64,000 bases of DNA from an uncultured Acidobacteriia bacterium (lineage in GTDB: Bacteria > Acidobacteriota > Terriglobia > Bryobacterales > Bryobacteraceae). This document shows, in pieces, positions 8,670-18,376 of this stretch (the stretch's first letter is position 1; each line of letters opens with the position of its first letter). Below the pieces are notes generated by a model that worked only from the letters and a program-made list of their open reading frames with translations, was not told the DNA's origin and ran no database searches. Position numbers and translations under genes: made by a program. The stretch covers positions 42,938-106,937 of the forward strand of contig CAIVPR010000074.1 of assembly GCA_903907865.1 (NCBI GenBank). The letters are read 5' to 3'.

Positions 8670-9412
8670 ACCTTCGCACGCTGATCGTGGACGACGAGCC
8701 CATCGCCCGCCAGATACTCCGAGAGGAACTGGAGTTGGTGCAGGGGGTTTCGGTGGTGGGAGAGGCTACCGACGGCTTCGAGGCCGTGGAGTCGGTGCGG
8801 GTACTGTCGCCGGATCTGGTTTTCCTCGATTTGCAGATGCCGGGCTTGGGGGGATTCGACGTGGTGCGGCGGTTGCGGCGGTCGGGGCACGTGCCGATGT
8901 TCGTGATTGTGACCGCGTTCGACCGGTATGCCATCGAGGCCTTCGAGGCCGGGGCGGTCGACTACCTGCTCAAGCCAATCTCGCCGGAACGTCTGGCACA
9001 AGCGGTGGACCGGGCGGCGAAGATGTTCGGCCAGGGCGGGGAAGTGGAGCCGCAACCGCAAGCGGCGGCTGCGGGATCCGGGCGGACCAGGCGAGTCGTT
9101 GCCCGGTCGGGCGCGGAGTATCTACTGCTGAATGCCGACGAGGTCTTGGCGTTCGAGGCGGACGGCGACTTGGTATGGATCATCACGGCCAAGAAGCGCT
9201 ATCTCGCGACGGAGACTCTGAAGGTGATCCAGGAGAAGCTTGGCGGGAACGACTTCCGTCGCATCCACCGGAGCGTGCTGGTGAACATCGACCATGTCCG
9301 CAAGATGAGTCCGATGAGCAGCCAGCGGTGGCTGGTGACTTTGAGCAACGGCCAGGAGTTTGTTGTCAGCAAAAGACTGGCCCACAGCGTTAGAAAGACG
9401 CTCACGGCGTAG
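8666..9412 (+). CDS. LytTR-family response regulator
   Basis: 248 residues. The receiver domain 1-120 has acidic pair D9-D10, phospho-acceptor D55 in LVFLDLQMPG, T in IVTAFDRYAI and K in DYLLKPI. A Gln/Pro linker follows. The C-terminal LytTR DNA-binding domain spans ~140-248 (LLLNADEVLAFEADGDLVWI, FRRIHRSVLVNIDHVRKM). Start GTG 8666 overlaps the histidine kinase stop and has GGAGAGG six bases upstream; the open frame further upstream lies inside the kinase and is not used. It is the partner of that kinase and the output of the signalling block that begins at 3982. The targets cannot be read; the TonB receptor gene 97 bases downstream is a candidate. Confidence 0.93.
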   Translation: MNLRTLIVDDEPIARQILREELELVQGVSVVGEATDGFEAVESVRVLSPDLVFLDLQMPGLGGFDVVRRLRRSGHVPMFVIVTAFDRYAIEAFEAGAVDYLLKPISPERLAQAVDRAAKMFGQGGEVEPQPQAAAAGSGRTRRVVARSGAEYLLLNADEVLAFEADGDLVWIITAKKRYLATETLKVIQEKLGGNDFRRIHRSVLVNIDHVRKMSPMSSQRWLVTLSNGQEFVVSKRLAHSVRKTLTA

Positions 9413-9509
9413 TCCGGTCACCGGCGGATTGCGCCCGCCTGCTGGAAATATACCCCCGCCTGCCGTAACCAAGTAAGAAGTGCGAGCCGCCTTGTTAGAC
9501 ACTGGTGGC

Positions 9510-12092
9510 ATGGGAATCCTCGCGCAGGCTCGATTGGTGTTGGCGCTGCTGGTTTGCGCAGGTTTCGGCTACGGGCAGTCGCTGGGCAACGCTGGAACGA
9601 TCAACGGATCGGTGACGGACCCATCTGGCGGCGTGGTCGCAGCAGCCCAAGTGACACTGCACAACGCGATTTCCGGCTACAACCAAGCGGTCTCCTCGGG
9701 TGCCGACGGTGTTTTTCGGCTTGTGAATATCCCGCCCGGAGCGTACCACTTGGAAGTGAACGCCTCGGGGTTCACCATTTTCACGCACGATGTGACGATC
9801 CGGAACTCGGTGCCGATCACCGTCGACGCGAAGTTGACCTTGGCGGGAGCCAAGAGCGAGGTCAGCGTCGAGGCTTTCGCCGACACGTTGGTGAACGATC
9901 CTTCGTCGCACACTGATGTGGATCGCACGCAGTTGCTCAAACTGCCGGATGCCGACCCGTCGGGAGGCTTGAGCCAGGCCATCGTCTACAGCACGGGCGG
10001 CGTATCGGCCGACGCCAACGGATTTTTCCATCCGCTGGGGGACCACTCGCAGGTCAGCTTCGTCGTCGACGGCCAACCGATCAGCGACCAACAGAGCAAG
10101 TTGTTTTCGACGCAGTTGCCGACCAATGCGGTCCAGAGCATGGAGGCCAATACCGGCACTCCGGCCGCGGAGTTCGGCGACAAGAGCAGCTTGGTGGCGC
10201 AGATCACGACCCGGTCGGGACTGGGTGCCGGCAAGGTTTTCGGCGATGTGGATGCACAAACGGGAAGCTTCGGACTGGTTGGCGGTGGAGCCGCCCTCGG
10301 GTTCGGCAATGAGAAGTACGGCAATTTCATCGCCGTGGGAGCGGAACGCACCAACCGGTTTCTGGATACCCCGGAGTTCGTGCGCATCCACGACGCGGGC
10401 AACGGCAGCACCATTTTCGACCGGTTCGACTACCAGCCCGACGGGAAGAATGTTTTCCACCTCAACCTGTTCGCAGCCAGGAACTGGTTCCAGATTCCCA
10501 ACGACTACGACCAACTGTCGCAGGACCAGCACCAACGGGTGATGACCTGGAGCGTCGCGCCGGGCTACCAACACACGTTCAACGCGCATACCCTGATGAC
10601 GGTGAACCCGTATCTGCGCAAGGATCAAGTTGACTACTACGCCAGCCGGAACCCGTTCAACGACACGCCTGCGACCCAGGGCCAATCGCGCCAGTTGCTG
10701 AATTGGGGCGTGAAGGCGGACGTCGCCAGCACGATAGGGCACCATTCCTTCAAGGTCGGCCTGGATTTGAAGCAGACGCGGCTGCTGGAGAACTTCGATC
10801 TGGGAATCACGGACCCGACATTCAATGCGCCTTGCCTGGATCCGGACGGAAGCCCCGCTGCCGGAGCCGCTCAGCGCAATCCGGGTCAATGCAAAGTGGC
10901 CGGCCTCGCGCCGAATACGGACGGGTTCTCGGCGGGCATCGCCCCGTTCGACCTCACGCGCGGCGGTTCCTTGCTGCGGTTCCATGCCACGCGGAACATC
11001 AACCAGTACGCGGTGTATGCGCAGGACACCATCACTCTGGGCAAGTTCGTCGCGAGCATCGGTTTGCGGCTGGACCAGTACGACGGGATCGTGTCGAAGT
11101 TTGCGCCCGAGCCCCGGTTTGGGCTCTCCTACAGCTTGAACAAGACCGGAACGGTGTTGCGGGTGGCTGGAGCCCGGACCATGGAGACGCCGTTCAACGA
11201 GAACCTGCTGATTGCCAACGCTTCGGGACAGGGCGGCTTGGCGCAGAATGTTTTCGCAGCGACGCCGGTCGGGATCACCCCTGGTGGGCGTAACCAGTAC
11301 AACGCAGGTTTCCAGCAGTCGCTGGGCCGCTACGCGCTGGTGGACATGGACTACTTCTGGAAGTTCACGCGGAATGCATTCGACTTCTCGACGCTGCTGA
11401 ATTCGACTCTGACTTTCCCGGTGGCGTGGCACAAGTCGAGTTTGGACGGCTTGTCGGGGCGGGTGAGCACGACAAACCTGCACGGATTCCAAGCGAGCCT
11501 GAACTTTGGACATACGCGGGCGCGGTTCTTCGGGCCCCAGGCTGGAGGCTTGATTCCGCAAGGAGCCGGTCTGTCTCATGGAGTGTTCCGCATCGACCAT
11601 GACCAAGCGTTTGAATCGACGCTTTCGCTGCACTATCAACGTCCCAAGAACGCGGAGTGGATTTCGTTCGTTCTTCGGTACGACAGCGGCCAAGTGGTGA
11701 GTGGCGTGCCGGATACGCAGTTCGCGATGGAGAATCTGACTCCCAACCAGCAGGTGACCATCGGGTTGGCCTGCGGAGGCACGTTTGCCACCGTGTCCAA
11801 GCCGATCGATACGTGCAAAGGGCCGGTTACTTCGACGCTGTTGACCTTGCCCGCGACCGGTACCGAGAACGATGACCACAATCCGGACCGCGTGAAATCC
11901 CGCAATGTTGTCGACTTGGGATTCGGGACGGACAACTTGCTGCATGTCGAAGGTACGAGGCGCGTCAAGGTTTCGCTGGAGCTCGCCAATCTGACCAACA
12001 AGATCGCGCTGTACAATTTTCTGTCGACGTTCAGCGGCACGCATTTCCTGCAGCCGCGGGCTGCGGTGTTGAAGGTTTCCTGGGCGTTCTAG
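9510..12092 (+). CDS. Oar-like TonB-dependent outer-membrane receptor
   Basis: 860 residues. Signal peptide MGILAQARLVLALLVCAGFGYGQ, then a CarboxypepD_reg-type beta-sandwich (~30-110: INGSVTDPSGGVVAAAQVTL, GVFRLVNIPPGAYHLEV), a plug domain (~120-240) and a long beta-barrel ending in the aromatic LKVSWAF expected for BAM recognition. Such receptors are abundant in Acidobacteriota and import or bind oligosaccharides, peptides or metal chelates; the ligand is not deducible. The open frame begins at GTG 9480, but ATG 9510 gives the clean signal peptide. It follows the LytTR regulator in the same direction. A long antisense frame across it is a GC-rich shadow. Confidence 0.9.
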   Translation: MGILAQARLVLALLVCAGFGYGQSLGNAGTINGSVTDPSGGVVAAAQVTLHNAISGYNQAVSSGADGVFRLVNIPPGAYHLEVNASGFTIFTHDVTIRNSVPITVDAKLTLAGAKSEVSVEAFADTLVNDPSSHTDVDRTQLLKLPDADPSGGLSQAIVYSTGGVSADANGFFHPLGDHSQVSFVVDGQPISDQQSKLFSTQLPTNAVQSMEANTGTPAAEFGDKSSLVAQITTRSGLGAGKVFGDVDAQTGSFGLVGGGAALGFGNEKYGNFIAVGAERTNRFLDTPEFVRIHDAGNGSTIFDRFDYQPDGKNVFHLNLFAARNWFQIPNDYDQLSQDQHQRVMTWSVAPGYQHTFNAHTLMTVNPYLRKDQVDYYASRNPFNDTPATQGQSRQLLNWGVKADVASTIGHHSFKVGLDLKQTRLLENFDLGITDPTFNAPCLDPDGSPAAGAAQRNPGQCKVAGLAPNTDGFSAGIAPFDLTRGGSLLRFHATRNINQYAVYAQDTITLGKFVASIGLRLDQYDGIVSKFAPEPRFGLSYSLNKTGTVLRVAGARTMETPFNENLLIANASGQGGLAQNVFAATPVGITPGGRNQYNAGFQQSLGRYALVDMDYFWKFTRNAFDFSTLLNSTLTFPVAWHKSSLDGLSGRVSTTNLHGFQASLNFGHTRARFFGPQAGGLIPQGAGLSHGVFRIDHDQAFESTLSLHYQRPKNAEWISFVLRYDSGQVVSGVPDTQFAMENLTPNQQVTIGLACGGTFATVSKPIDTCKGPVTSTLLTLPATGTENDDHNPDRVKSRNVVDLGFGTDNLLHVEGTRRVKVSLELANLTNKIALYNFLSTFSGTHFLQPRAAVLKVSWAF

Positions 12093-12259
12093 GCCGATAA
12101 CGGCGGTTCCGAGAATGGCGACAAGGATGTGCCAAGCGGCGTTAGGCGCACGCGCTTTGGTCCCGATCATCCGTCCGTTCGACATACTAGGCATCTATCG
12201 GCGGAAGCGCGAGAAAACTTTATAGGTGTGCCCGCGCTTACAATTGGGGGTGACAGGCA

Positions 12260-12598
12260 ATGAACTCCGATATGCCCTTGCACCCCGACGGCAATGCGCA
12301 CCACTCTATGTCAAATCCATGGGCAAGGCTGCTCTACCGCAGGATGTCGGACGTCAGCCAAGACTCCTGGTGCGCGAGCTGGCTGTCCGAAAGCGAATTC
12401 GAGTTGTGGGAGGCTCTACACGGGAGCGCCCCCAAGTCCGGCCTATACACCCTGTCCGGGGAGGAAGTCGAGGAACTGCGGCTGCTTTCCGCGAACGCGG
12501 GAGGGTGGATTTATACCGGGCCGGAGCGGGAACACCAGCCGCGTTTGGTGACGTTCCCGGAATGGGAGGCGATCTTCGCGGAGTGGAAGAATGGTTGA
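12260..12598 (+). CDS. Hypothetical protein, 112 residues
   Basis: I do not recognise the family. The protein is acidic and tryptophan-rich (WARLLYRRM, WCASWLSESEFELWEAL, LVTFPEWEAIFAEWKNG), with no signal peptide or membrane helix. ATG 12260 follows GGGGGTGACAGGCA, and TACAAT sits 16 bases upstream of the start, a possible -10. Codon use matches the neighbours and an overlapping longer frame does not, so I take it as real. It precedes the ATPase-TOPRIM pair by 99 bases in the same direction and might belong to that cassette. Confidence 0.55.
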   Translation: MNSDMPLHPDGNAHHSMSNPWARLLYRRMSDVSQDSWCASWLSESEFELWEALHGSAPKSGLYTLSGEEVEELRLLSANAGGWIYTGPEREHQPRLVTFPEWEAIFAEWKNG

Positions 12599-12697
12599 GC
12601 GCGAGGAATTACAGGGTAATCGGCCCCGCCTCCGCTAGTCAGAATCCGCCGACCGGCGTGCAAGTATCATGGAAGGACCGTTGGAGGGTAATGCCGA

Positions 12698-14206
12698 TTG
12701 CTGACTAGACTCGAAGTGGAAGGGTTCAAGAACTTGGACCGGGTCGATGTCCGGTTTGGCCCCTTCACCTGCGTCGCCGGACCGAATGGTGTCGGAAAAT
12801 CAAATCTATTCGACGCGATCGCGTTCCTCGCAGCCTTGGCCGACCAACCCTTGGTCGAAGCCGCACTGGCAGTGCGTGGCGGAGACGGTCGACGGGGCGA
12901 TTTGCGTTCACTCTTCCGGCGGGCTGGCGGGCAGACCGCCGACACCATGCGGTTCGCTGCGGAACTCCTGATCCCCGAGAAAGGCGAGGATGCGCTGGGC
13001 CAGGAAGCAGTCGCGTCGATGACCTTCCTTCGATATGAGCTAAAGCTGCGATTCCGACCGGACAGGTCCGTCAAGTCGATGGGAACGCTGGAAGTGGTCA
13101 GCGAGACCATGAAGCACATCAACCGGTCGGAGGCCAAGTCCAAACTGGGATTTGCGCATAAGAAGTCGTGGCGCGACTCGGTGGTACTGGGGCGGCGGAC
13201 TAGCCCGTACATATCGACCGAGGCGGAAGGCGAGTCCGGTGCCGTTGTCCTGTTGCACGCGGACAGCGAAGGCGGTTACGGAGGCGGTCGTCCCCGCCGT
13301 GTTCCGGCCGCGAGTCTTCCCAGAACGATGCTTTCGTCGGTCAACAACGCTGCTGAGCACAGAACTCTGGTCCTAGCTCGCCAAGAGATGGCAAGCTGGA
13401 CGCAACTGCAATTGGAGCCGTCCGCACTCCGAGCCCCCGACTCGTTCACTGCACCACGCACCATCGGGCCCAATGGCGCCCATCTGCCAGCGACGTTGTA
13501 CGAACTCGCGCAAAGGGCGGAACGCGATCATGCCGGCGGATCGGACGACGTGTACGCGGGCGTAGCTACACGACTTTCGCAACTTGTTGAGAATGTGAAG
13601 CGCGTCTCGGTAGATGTCGATGAGAAACGGCAGCTACTCAACATCGCGATGACGGATCGGCACAACACCGAACACATCGCAAGCGCCCTTTCCGACGGCA
13701 CATTGAGGTTTCTGGCGCTCACCGTCATGGAGGCGGATCCCAAGAGCCGGCGACTGATCTGTCTGGAAGAACCAGAAAACGGGATGCATCCACTGCGGAT
13801 CGCAACGGTAATCGAGTTGCTCGGCGACTTGGCCGTCGATGTTGAAGAGCCGGTGGATGACGACAATCCTCTCAGGCAGGTCATCATCAACACCCATTCT
13901 CCTTCCGTGGTTGCTTGTGTCTCCGATGCCGCCTTGCTCCTGGCGCGACCCTCCACAGGCACTTGGAATGGCACCGAGGTATCCCGACTGTCTATTCGCC
14001 ACCTTGCCAAGACTTGGCGGGACTCGGACCAACCCGGCGAGCCTACGATAACGAGGGGGGATCTGTTGGCATACTTGAACCCCGTTGCCGCGTTGGCAAA
14101 TGAGGGACAGGAAGGGCACGTAGGCCGCACGATACGTGTAATGGATCGGGAAGACATGCAGATGTACCTGCCCTTGTTTCCATACCAGCAGGGGTCCCCT
14201 GAATGA
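12698..14206 (+). CDS. OLD/RecF-like AAA ATPase of a predicted two-gene defence cassette
   Basis: 502 residues. SMC/ABC-type ATPase: N-terminal LTRLEVEGFKNLDRVDVRFG, Walker A GPNGVGKSN (28-36), Walker B RLICLEEPENGMHP (about 348-361) and the H-loop IINTHSPSVV (about 394). A long insertion separates the two halves, as in AAA_15/AAA_21 proteins. Start TTG 12698 has GGAGGG 10 bases upstream and gives the standard beta-strand start. The stop overlaps the ATG of the next gene (ATGA), so the pair is co-translated. ATPases of this type paired with a separate TOPRIM-fold partner occur in abortive-infection systems such as AbiL and PARIS; I infer a similar role. Confidence 0.85.
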   Translation: MLTRLEVEGFKNLDRVDVRFGPFTCVAGPNGVGKSNLFDAIAFLAALADQPLVEAALAVRGGDGRRGDLRSLFRRAGGQTADTMRFAAELLIPEKGEDALGQEAVASMTFLRYELKLRFRPDRSVKSMGTLEVVSETMKHINRSEAKSKLGFAHKKSWRDSVVLGRRTSPYISTEAEGESGAVVLLHADSEGGYGGGRPRRVPAASLPRTMLSSVNNAAEHRTLVLARQEMASWTQLQLEPSALRAPDSFTAPRTIGPNGAHLPATLYELAQRAERDHAGGSDDVYAGVATRLSQLVENVKRVSVDVDEKRQLLNIAMTDRHNTEHIASALSDGTLRFLALTVMEADPKSRRLICLEEPENGMHPLRIATVIELLGDLAVDVEEPVDDDNPLRQVIINTHSPSVVACVSDAALLLARPSTGTWNGTEVSRLSIRHLAKTWRDSDQPGEPTITRGDLLAYLNPVAALANEGQEGHVGRTIRVMDREDMQMYLPLFPYQQGSPE

Positions 14207-14829
14207 TGGTACAGGCCACATTGGTAACCGACGGAACCTCGGACGTTGTGCTCATCCGTATCCTCAGTTGGTTGGTGGCGCGTTTGACAACAGTGGAAGT
14301 GGAAATCCGATGGGCCGACTTTCGGTTTCTGTCGCGTAGACCCGAGGGGCTGGCCCAACGCCTCGACTCTGCCACCCAGCTCTATCCTTGCGACATTCTT
14401 TTCGTGCACCGCGACGCCGAGAAGCAGGACTCCGAACTGCGCTACAACGAGATCCAGAATGCAAACAAGACGGGCACGGGACATGTCTGCATCGTTCCCG
14501 TTCGGATGCAGGAAGCTTGGCTCTTACACGATGAACAGGCGTTGCGGGAAGCGGCTGGGCGTCCATCTGGAACCAATCCCCTTGATCTGCCTCCTGCGTC
14601 AAAGTGGGAAAAACTGCCGGATCCGAAGGAAACCCTACACTCCGCGTTGCGGGCCGCCAGCGGGGCGACCGGTCGTCGAGCCAAGAGCTTCAAGCCAGAG
14701 AGGGCGGCGCACCGGTTGGCGGACCTAGTCGAAGACTGGTCGCCGATACGGACGCTGTCGGCATTTGTGCGCTTGGAAGCGGATACACGGACCGGATTGC
14801 AGAGTCTGGGTATCCCCCTGATCGGGTAG
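14203..14829 (+). CDS. TOPRIM-like partner (DUF4276-type) of the ATPase
   Basis: 208 residues. LVTDGTSDVVLI (7-18) corresponds to the first TOPRIM motif (usually VEGxTD/E, here with Asp in place of Glu). DILFVHRDAEKQD (64-76) supplies the DxD-like acidic site with H69 and D71. PVRMQEAWLLHDEQAL (99-114) matches the EaWll.D signature I associate with DUF4276 proteins. Predicted function: nuclease or nucleotide-binding effector controlled by the ATPase upstream, as in PARIS AriB or AbiLii. Start ATG 14203 overlaps the ATPase stop. A homology search would be needed for the exact family. Confidence 0.7.
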   Translation: MMVQATLVTDGTSDVVLIRILSWLVARLTTVEVEIRWADFRFLSRRPEGLAQRLDSATQLYPCDILFVHRDAEKQDSELRYNEIQNANKTGTGHVCIVPVRMQEAWLLHDEQALREAAGRPSGTNPLDLPPASKWEKLPDPKETLHSALRAASGATGRRAKSFKPERAAHRLADLVEDWSPIRTLSAFVRLEADTRTGLQSLGIPLIG

Positions 14830-14837
14830 GGCAGGGC

Positions 14838-16259
14838 CTAAGTGATGATATCCTTGATCACTTCGCCCCGGATCTCGGTCAGTCGTTCCTTGCGCCCCAA
14901 ATGCATGAAGCTCAGCGCGTCCTGGTTCAGGCCCAGCTGATACAACAACGTCGTGTGCAGGTCCCGGAAGTGGACCGGGTTCACAGTCGCCTTCAACCCG
15001 ATGTCGTCGGTGGCCCCGTAAACCGTACCGCCCTTGAACCCGCCCCCCGCCACCCACATCGAGAACCCTGTGTTGTGGTGGTCGCGGCCCTTGCTCTTTT
15101 CCGATTCCGGCGAACGCCCGAACTCGCCCCCCCACAGCACGATTGTCGAATCGAGCAACCCGCGCCGCTTCAGATCCTTGATCAGCGCCGCAACCGGTTT
15201 GTCGGTCCAACTCGCCATCCGCAGGTGGTTGTCTTCAATATCATTGTGGGCGTCCCATTCGGCCTCGGGACCGCCTCCGCCCGACACCACCGTCACAAAT
15301 CGCACGCCGTTTTCCACCATCCGACGGGCCATTAGGCAGCGGCGGCCGTAGTCGTCTGTCTTCGCATCGCCGACACCGTACATGTCCAGCGTTTCCTTGG
15401 GCTCGTTGGACAGGTCGAAAACCTTCGGGGCCTCGGTCTGCATCTTGAACGCCGTGTCGTAGGCCGACATGCGGGCAGCAAATTCGAGGTCCTCGCCGGG
15501 CATGGTGGACTCGTTGAGGTCGCGCAACAGCTTGATCGATCGGCGGCGTTCGTCCAGCGAGACGCCCTTGGGAAGGTCCAGATTCAGCACCGGCTTGGTG
15601 CCCGGGCGGAACATCGTCGGCTGGTAGACCGACGGCAGGAACCCGTTGGTGTACATCGGCACGCCAGCCTCCTGGGCACCGTGCGAATCGGGCATCACCA
15701 CGTACGCCGGCAGGTTTTCCGCCTCCGACCCCAGCCCGTAGACCACCCAACTCCCCATCGCCGGGAAACCGGGGATCACGCGACCCGTCATCATTTGGTA
15801 CTGCGCCGCCGAATGCACCACCATGTCGCCGTGCATCGACCGGATCATGCAAAGCTCGTCGGCAACCTCGGCCTGATACGGGAAGAGGTCGGAAATTTCC
15901 ATCCCCGACTTGCCGTACTTCTTGAAAGTCCGCTTCGTGCCCAGGATCCGCGACGCCGAATTCACATTCTGATACTGCACGTCGCCGAACTCCGCAGGGC
16001 GCTTCTGGCCGTCCAGCTTGTTCAGCAGCGGCTTGGGGTCGAACGTCTCGAGGTGCGACGGCCCGCCCGCCATGAACAGGAAAATGACCGACTTCGCCTT
16101 GGCGTGCGCCGGTTCGTGCGGCGGTTTGGGGGCCAAGGGGTTGAATTTGGCTGCCCGCAACTGTTCTTGCGCGGTCATGGCGGCAAATGCCACCGAGCCC
16201 ATCCCGCAGAAGCAGTCGGTCAGCCATTCGCGGCGGTTGCGGTTATATCGGGTATGCAT
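14838..16259 (-). CDS. DUF1501 (sulfatase-fold) secreted protein
   Basis: 473 residues. N-terminal NRREWLTDCFCGMGSVAFAAM resembles a twin-arginine signal. The body has the DUF1501 landmarks SVIFLFMAGGPSHLETFDPKP, MIRSMHGDMVVHSAAQYQMMTG, TVVSGGGG..WDAHND and VLWGGEFGRSPESEKSKGRDHH. The family has an alkaline phosphatase/sulfatase fold and is nearly always encoded next to a DUF1549/DUF1553 protein, as here (one base between genes, DUF1501 second). Its biochemical role is unknown; polysaccharide utilisation is a common guess from context. It is convergent with the TOPRIM gene, with 8 bases between. Confidence 0.93.
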   Translation of the reverse strand: MHTRYNRNRREWLTDCFCGMGSVAFAAMTAQEQLRAAKFNPLAPKPPHEPAHAKAKSVIFLFMAGGPSHLETFDPKPLLNKLDGQKRPAEFGDVQYQNVNSASRILGTKRTFKKYGKSGMEISDLFPYQAEVADELCMIRSMHGDMVVHSAAQYQMMTGRVIPGFPAMGSWVVYGLGSEAENLPAYVVMPDSHGAQEAGVPMYTNGFLPSVYQPTMFRPGTKPVLNLDLPKGVSLDERRRSIKLLRDLNESTMPGEDLEFAARMSAYDTAFKMQTEAPKVFDLSNEPKETLDMYGVGDAKTDDYGRRCLMARRMVENGVRFVTVVSGGGGPEAEWDAHNDIEDNHLRMASWTDKPVAALIKDLKRRGLLDSTIVLWGGEFGRSPESEKSKGRDHHNTGFSMWVAGGGFKGGTVYGATDDIGLKATVNPVHFRDLHTTLLYQLGLNQDALSFMHLGRKERLTEIRGEVIKDIIT

Positions 16260-16260
16260 T

Positions 16261-18273
16261 TCAGTTCACGTACAGGAAGGAGTTCAAATTGAAGACGTCG
16301 AGCGCCATTTCCTTCAGGCGCAGTGCGTCGGACGGCCTCTCGTCCAGATAGGTTGCAGCGAGGCGCTTCTCCTTGTCGGTGGGAGCGCGCCCGATGGCCC
16401 AACGCCACGCCAGATCAATCCGCTCGGCGTCGGTCTTGCCGATCTTCAGCAGGCGTTCGGCGAAGGATTGCGCCAGATCGTTGGACAACTGCCCGTTCAG
16501 CAGCTCCAGCGCCTGAGGGGCGTGGGTCGACTGCTCGCGGCGGGAGCAGGAAAGCTGCATGTCCGGGGCGTCGAAGACCCCCATGAACGGCAGTTGCAGA
16601 TTCCGCTTGTAGATCATGTAGAGCGTGCGGCGGTCGTACTGCGACTTGTCCTTGGTGGCGACCCAGTACTGCGGCCGTTTCAGCATTTTCACCAGATCTT
16701 GATCGATGGGGATCAGGACGCTGGGCCCGCCGATGTCGCCCTTCAGACGACCGGACGCGGCCAGCATGGAATCGCGGATCTCTTCGGCCTCCAAACGGCG
16801 GCGCGGGAACTTCCATAGCAGCGAGATTTCGGCGTCCTTTTCCATGCCGATCTTCTCGTTCGGCGACTGGCTCGATTGCCGATAGGCGCTCGACATCAGA
16901 ATCATCCGGTGGATCGGCTTCATCTTCCAGCCCGATTCGACGTACTTGTTGGCGAGGTAGTCGAGCAGTTCGGGGTGGGTCGGCCTCGCCCCCATGCGCC
17001 CGAAATCGTTTGTTGTGGAGACGATGCCCTTGCCGAAGTGATACTGCCAGACGCGATTGACCATGACGCGCGCGGTTAGCGGATTGTCGGGGTCAGCGAC
17101 CCAGTTCGCGAGTCGCGTGCGCGGATTCGCGGCGTCAAGCGGAGTCTCCGGCGTGTTTTCCGGCAGCAGAATGCCAAGAGGACGGGCACCGACTGACTCG
17201 ACTGGCTGCAGATAGTCGCCCTTGAACAAGGTGTGGACCGGGCTGACCTTCTTGGGATCGTCCTTCACGGCGTAGATGGCCGTCATGGGCGGCGGCATCT
17301 TCTCGTCGATGGCGTCGAGCTGGGCCTGGATCTTGCCCTTTTCCTCTTCGGTCGCCTTGCGCATGCTGAATTGCAGTTTGCGCATTTCGGTGGTGAGGGG
17401 GTCGACGACGGCCTTCCATGCGGCCTGTTCCTCGGCGGAGGCGCGGATCAGGTCGTTTTCATTGGTCTGGGCGAAGAAGCCTTGGAGGCGGTAGTAGTCG
17501 GACTGGCGGAAGGGGTCGAACTTGTGGTCGTGGCAGCGGGAGCAGCCGACGGTGACGCCGAGGAAGGCCGCACCGACGACGTTGGTCATCTCGGTGAGAA
17601 CTTCGTTGCGGGATGAGGCCACGTTCTGGTTGCCGGCGTTCTTACGCAGGGGGCCTAGGCGGTTGAAGCCGCTGGCGACCATCAGAGTTTCGTTGTTGGG
17701 GTCGATCTCGTCCCCGGCCAACTGTTCCTTGATGAACTGGTCGTACGGCTTGTCGTCGTTGAAGCTTTTCACCACGTAGTCGCGGAAGCGGTATGCATCC
17801 GGACGGTGCATGTCGTACTCATACCCGTCGGATTCGGCGAATCGGACGACGTCGAGCCAGTGGCGTCCCCATTGTTCGCCGTAGCGGGGCGAGGCGAGGA
17901 GGCGCTCGACGAGGTTTTCCCAAGCTTTGGGGGACTCATCTTTCAAGAAGGCGTCGACTTCCTCGGGGGTGGGGGGCAGGCCGGTGAGGTCGTAGGTGAC
18001 GCGGCGGATGAGGGTGGCTTTCGACGCGGGTGGTGCGGGGCGCAGACCAGCCTTCTTGAGGCCGTCGAGGACGAAGGCGTCAACGGGGGTCTTCACCCAA
18101 GCCTTGTCGGCGGCGGCAGCGACAGGCGGCGCGGTGTTCTTGCGCGGCTGGAACGCCCAGTAGCCGCGCTCGGCGGGCTTGTAGACGCCAAGCGGGGCAA
18201 TTTTTTCGGGAGCGGTGTTCTCGGCGGCGAACAGAAGAGCCCCGACCGACAGAAGTGCGAAGAGCTTTTGCAT
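16261..18273 (-). CDS. DUF1549/DUF1553 (PSD1-type) secreted protein
   Basis: 670 residues. Signal peptide MQKLFALLSVGALLFAAEN. DUF1549 spans ~60-265 (LIRRVTYDLTGLPPTPEEVDAFL, GEQWGRHWLDVVRFAESDGYE) and includes GCSRCHDHKFDP, a CxxCH haem-type motif usual at this place. DUF1553 spans ~390-640 (NPLTARVMVNRVWQYHFGKGIV, MILMSSAYRQSS). The separate N-terminal planctomycete cytochrome c domain of longer relatives is missing; the signal peptide leads almost directly into DUF1549. It is the first gene of a two-gene operon with DUF1501. Confidence 0.93.
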   Translation of the reverse strand: MQKLFALLSVGALLFAAENTAPEKIAPLGVYKPAERGYWAFQPRKNTAPPVAAAADKAWVKTPVDAFVLDGLKKAGLRPAPPASKATLIRRVTYDLTGLPPTPEEVDAFLKDESPKAWENLVERLLASPRYGEQWGRHWLDVVRFAESDGYEYDMHRPDAYRFRDYVVKSFNDDKPYDQFIKEQLAGDEIDPNNETLMVASGFNRLGPLRKNAGNQNVASSRNEVLTEMTNVVGAAFLGVTVGCSRCHDHKFDPFRQSDYYRLQGFFAQTNENDLIRASAEEQAAWKAVVDPLTTEMRKLQFSMRKATEEEKGKIQAQLDAIDEKMPPPMTAIYAVKDDPKKVSPVHTLFKGDYLQPVESVGARPLGILLPENTPETPLDAANPRTRLANWVADPDNPLTARVMVNRVWQYHFGKGIVSTTNDFGRMGARPTHPELLDYLANKYVESGWKMKPIHRMILMSSAYRQSSQSPNEKIGMEKDAEISLLWKFPRRRLEAEEIRDSMLAASGRLKGDIGGPSVLIPIDQDLVKMLKRPQYWVATKDKSQYDRRTLYMIYKRNLQLPFMGVFDAPDMQLSCSRREQSTHAPQALELLNGQLSNDLAQSFAERLLKIGKTDAERIDLAWRWAIGRAPTDKEKRLAATYLDERPSDALRLKEMALDVFNLNSFLYVN

Positions 18274-18376
18274 CGTACCTATACAATCTGGAGCCTATCA
18301 CAAGCGGGCCGAAAAATCGCCCCACTATGGGTAGGTGTGTGGCTTCAGCGTGCTTCACCCTTAGCGTGTTGCGAAA

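Noticed and set aside
9495..12194. 899-codon open frame antisense to the TonB receptor
   Set aside because: Arg/His/Gln-rich text without domains, precisely opposite a well-supported gene. Long antisense frames are expected in GC-rich DNA.
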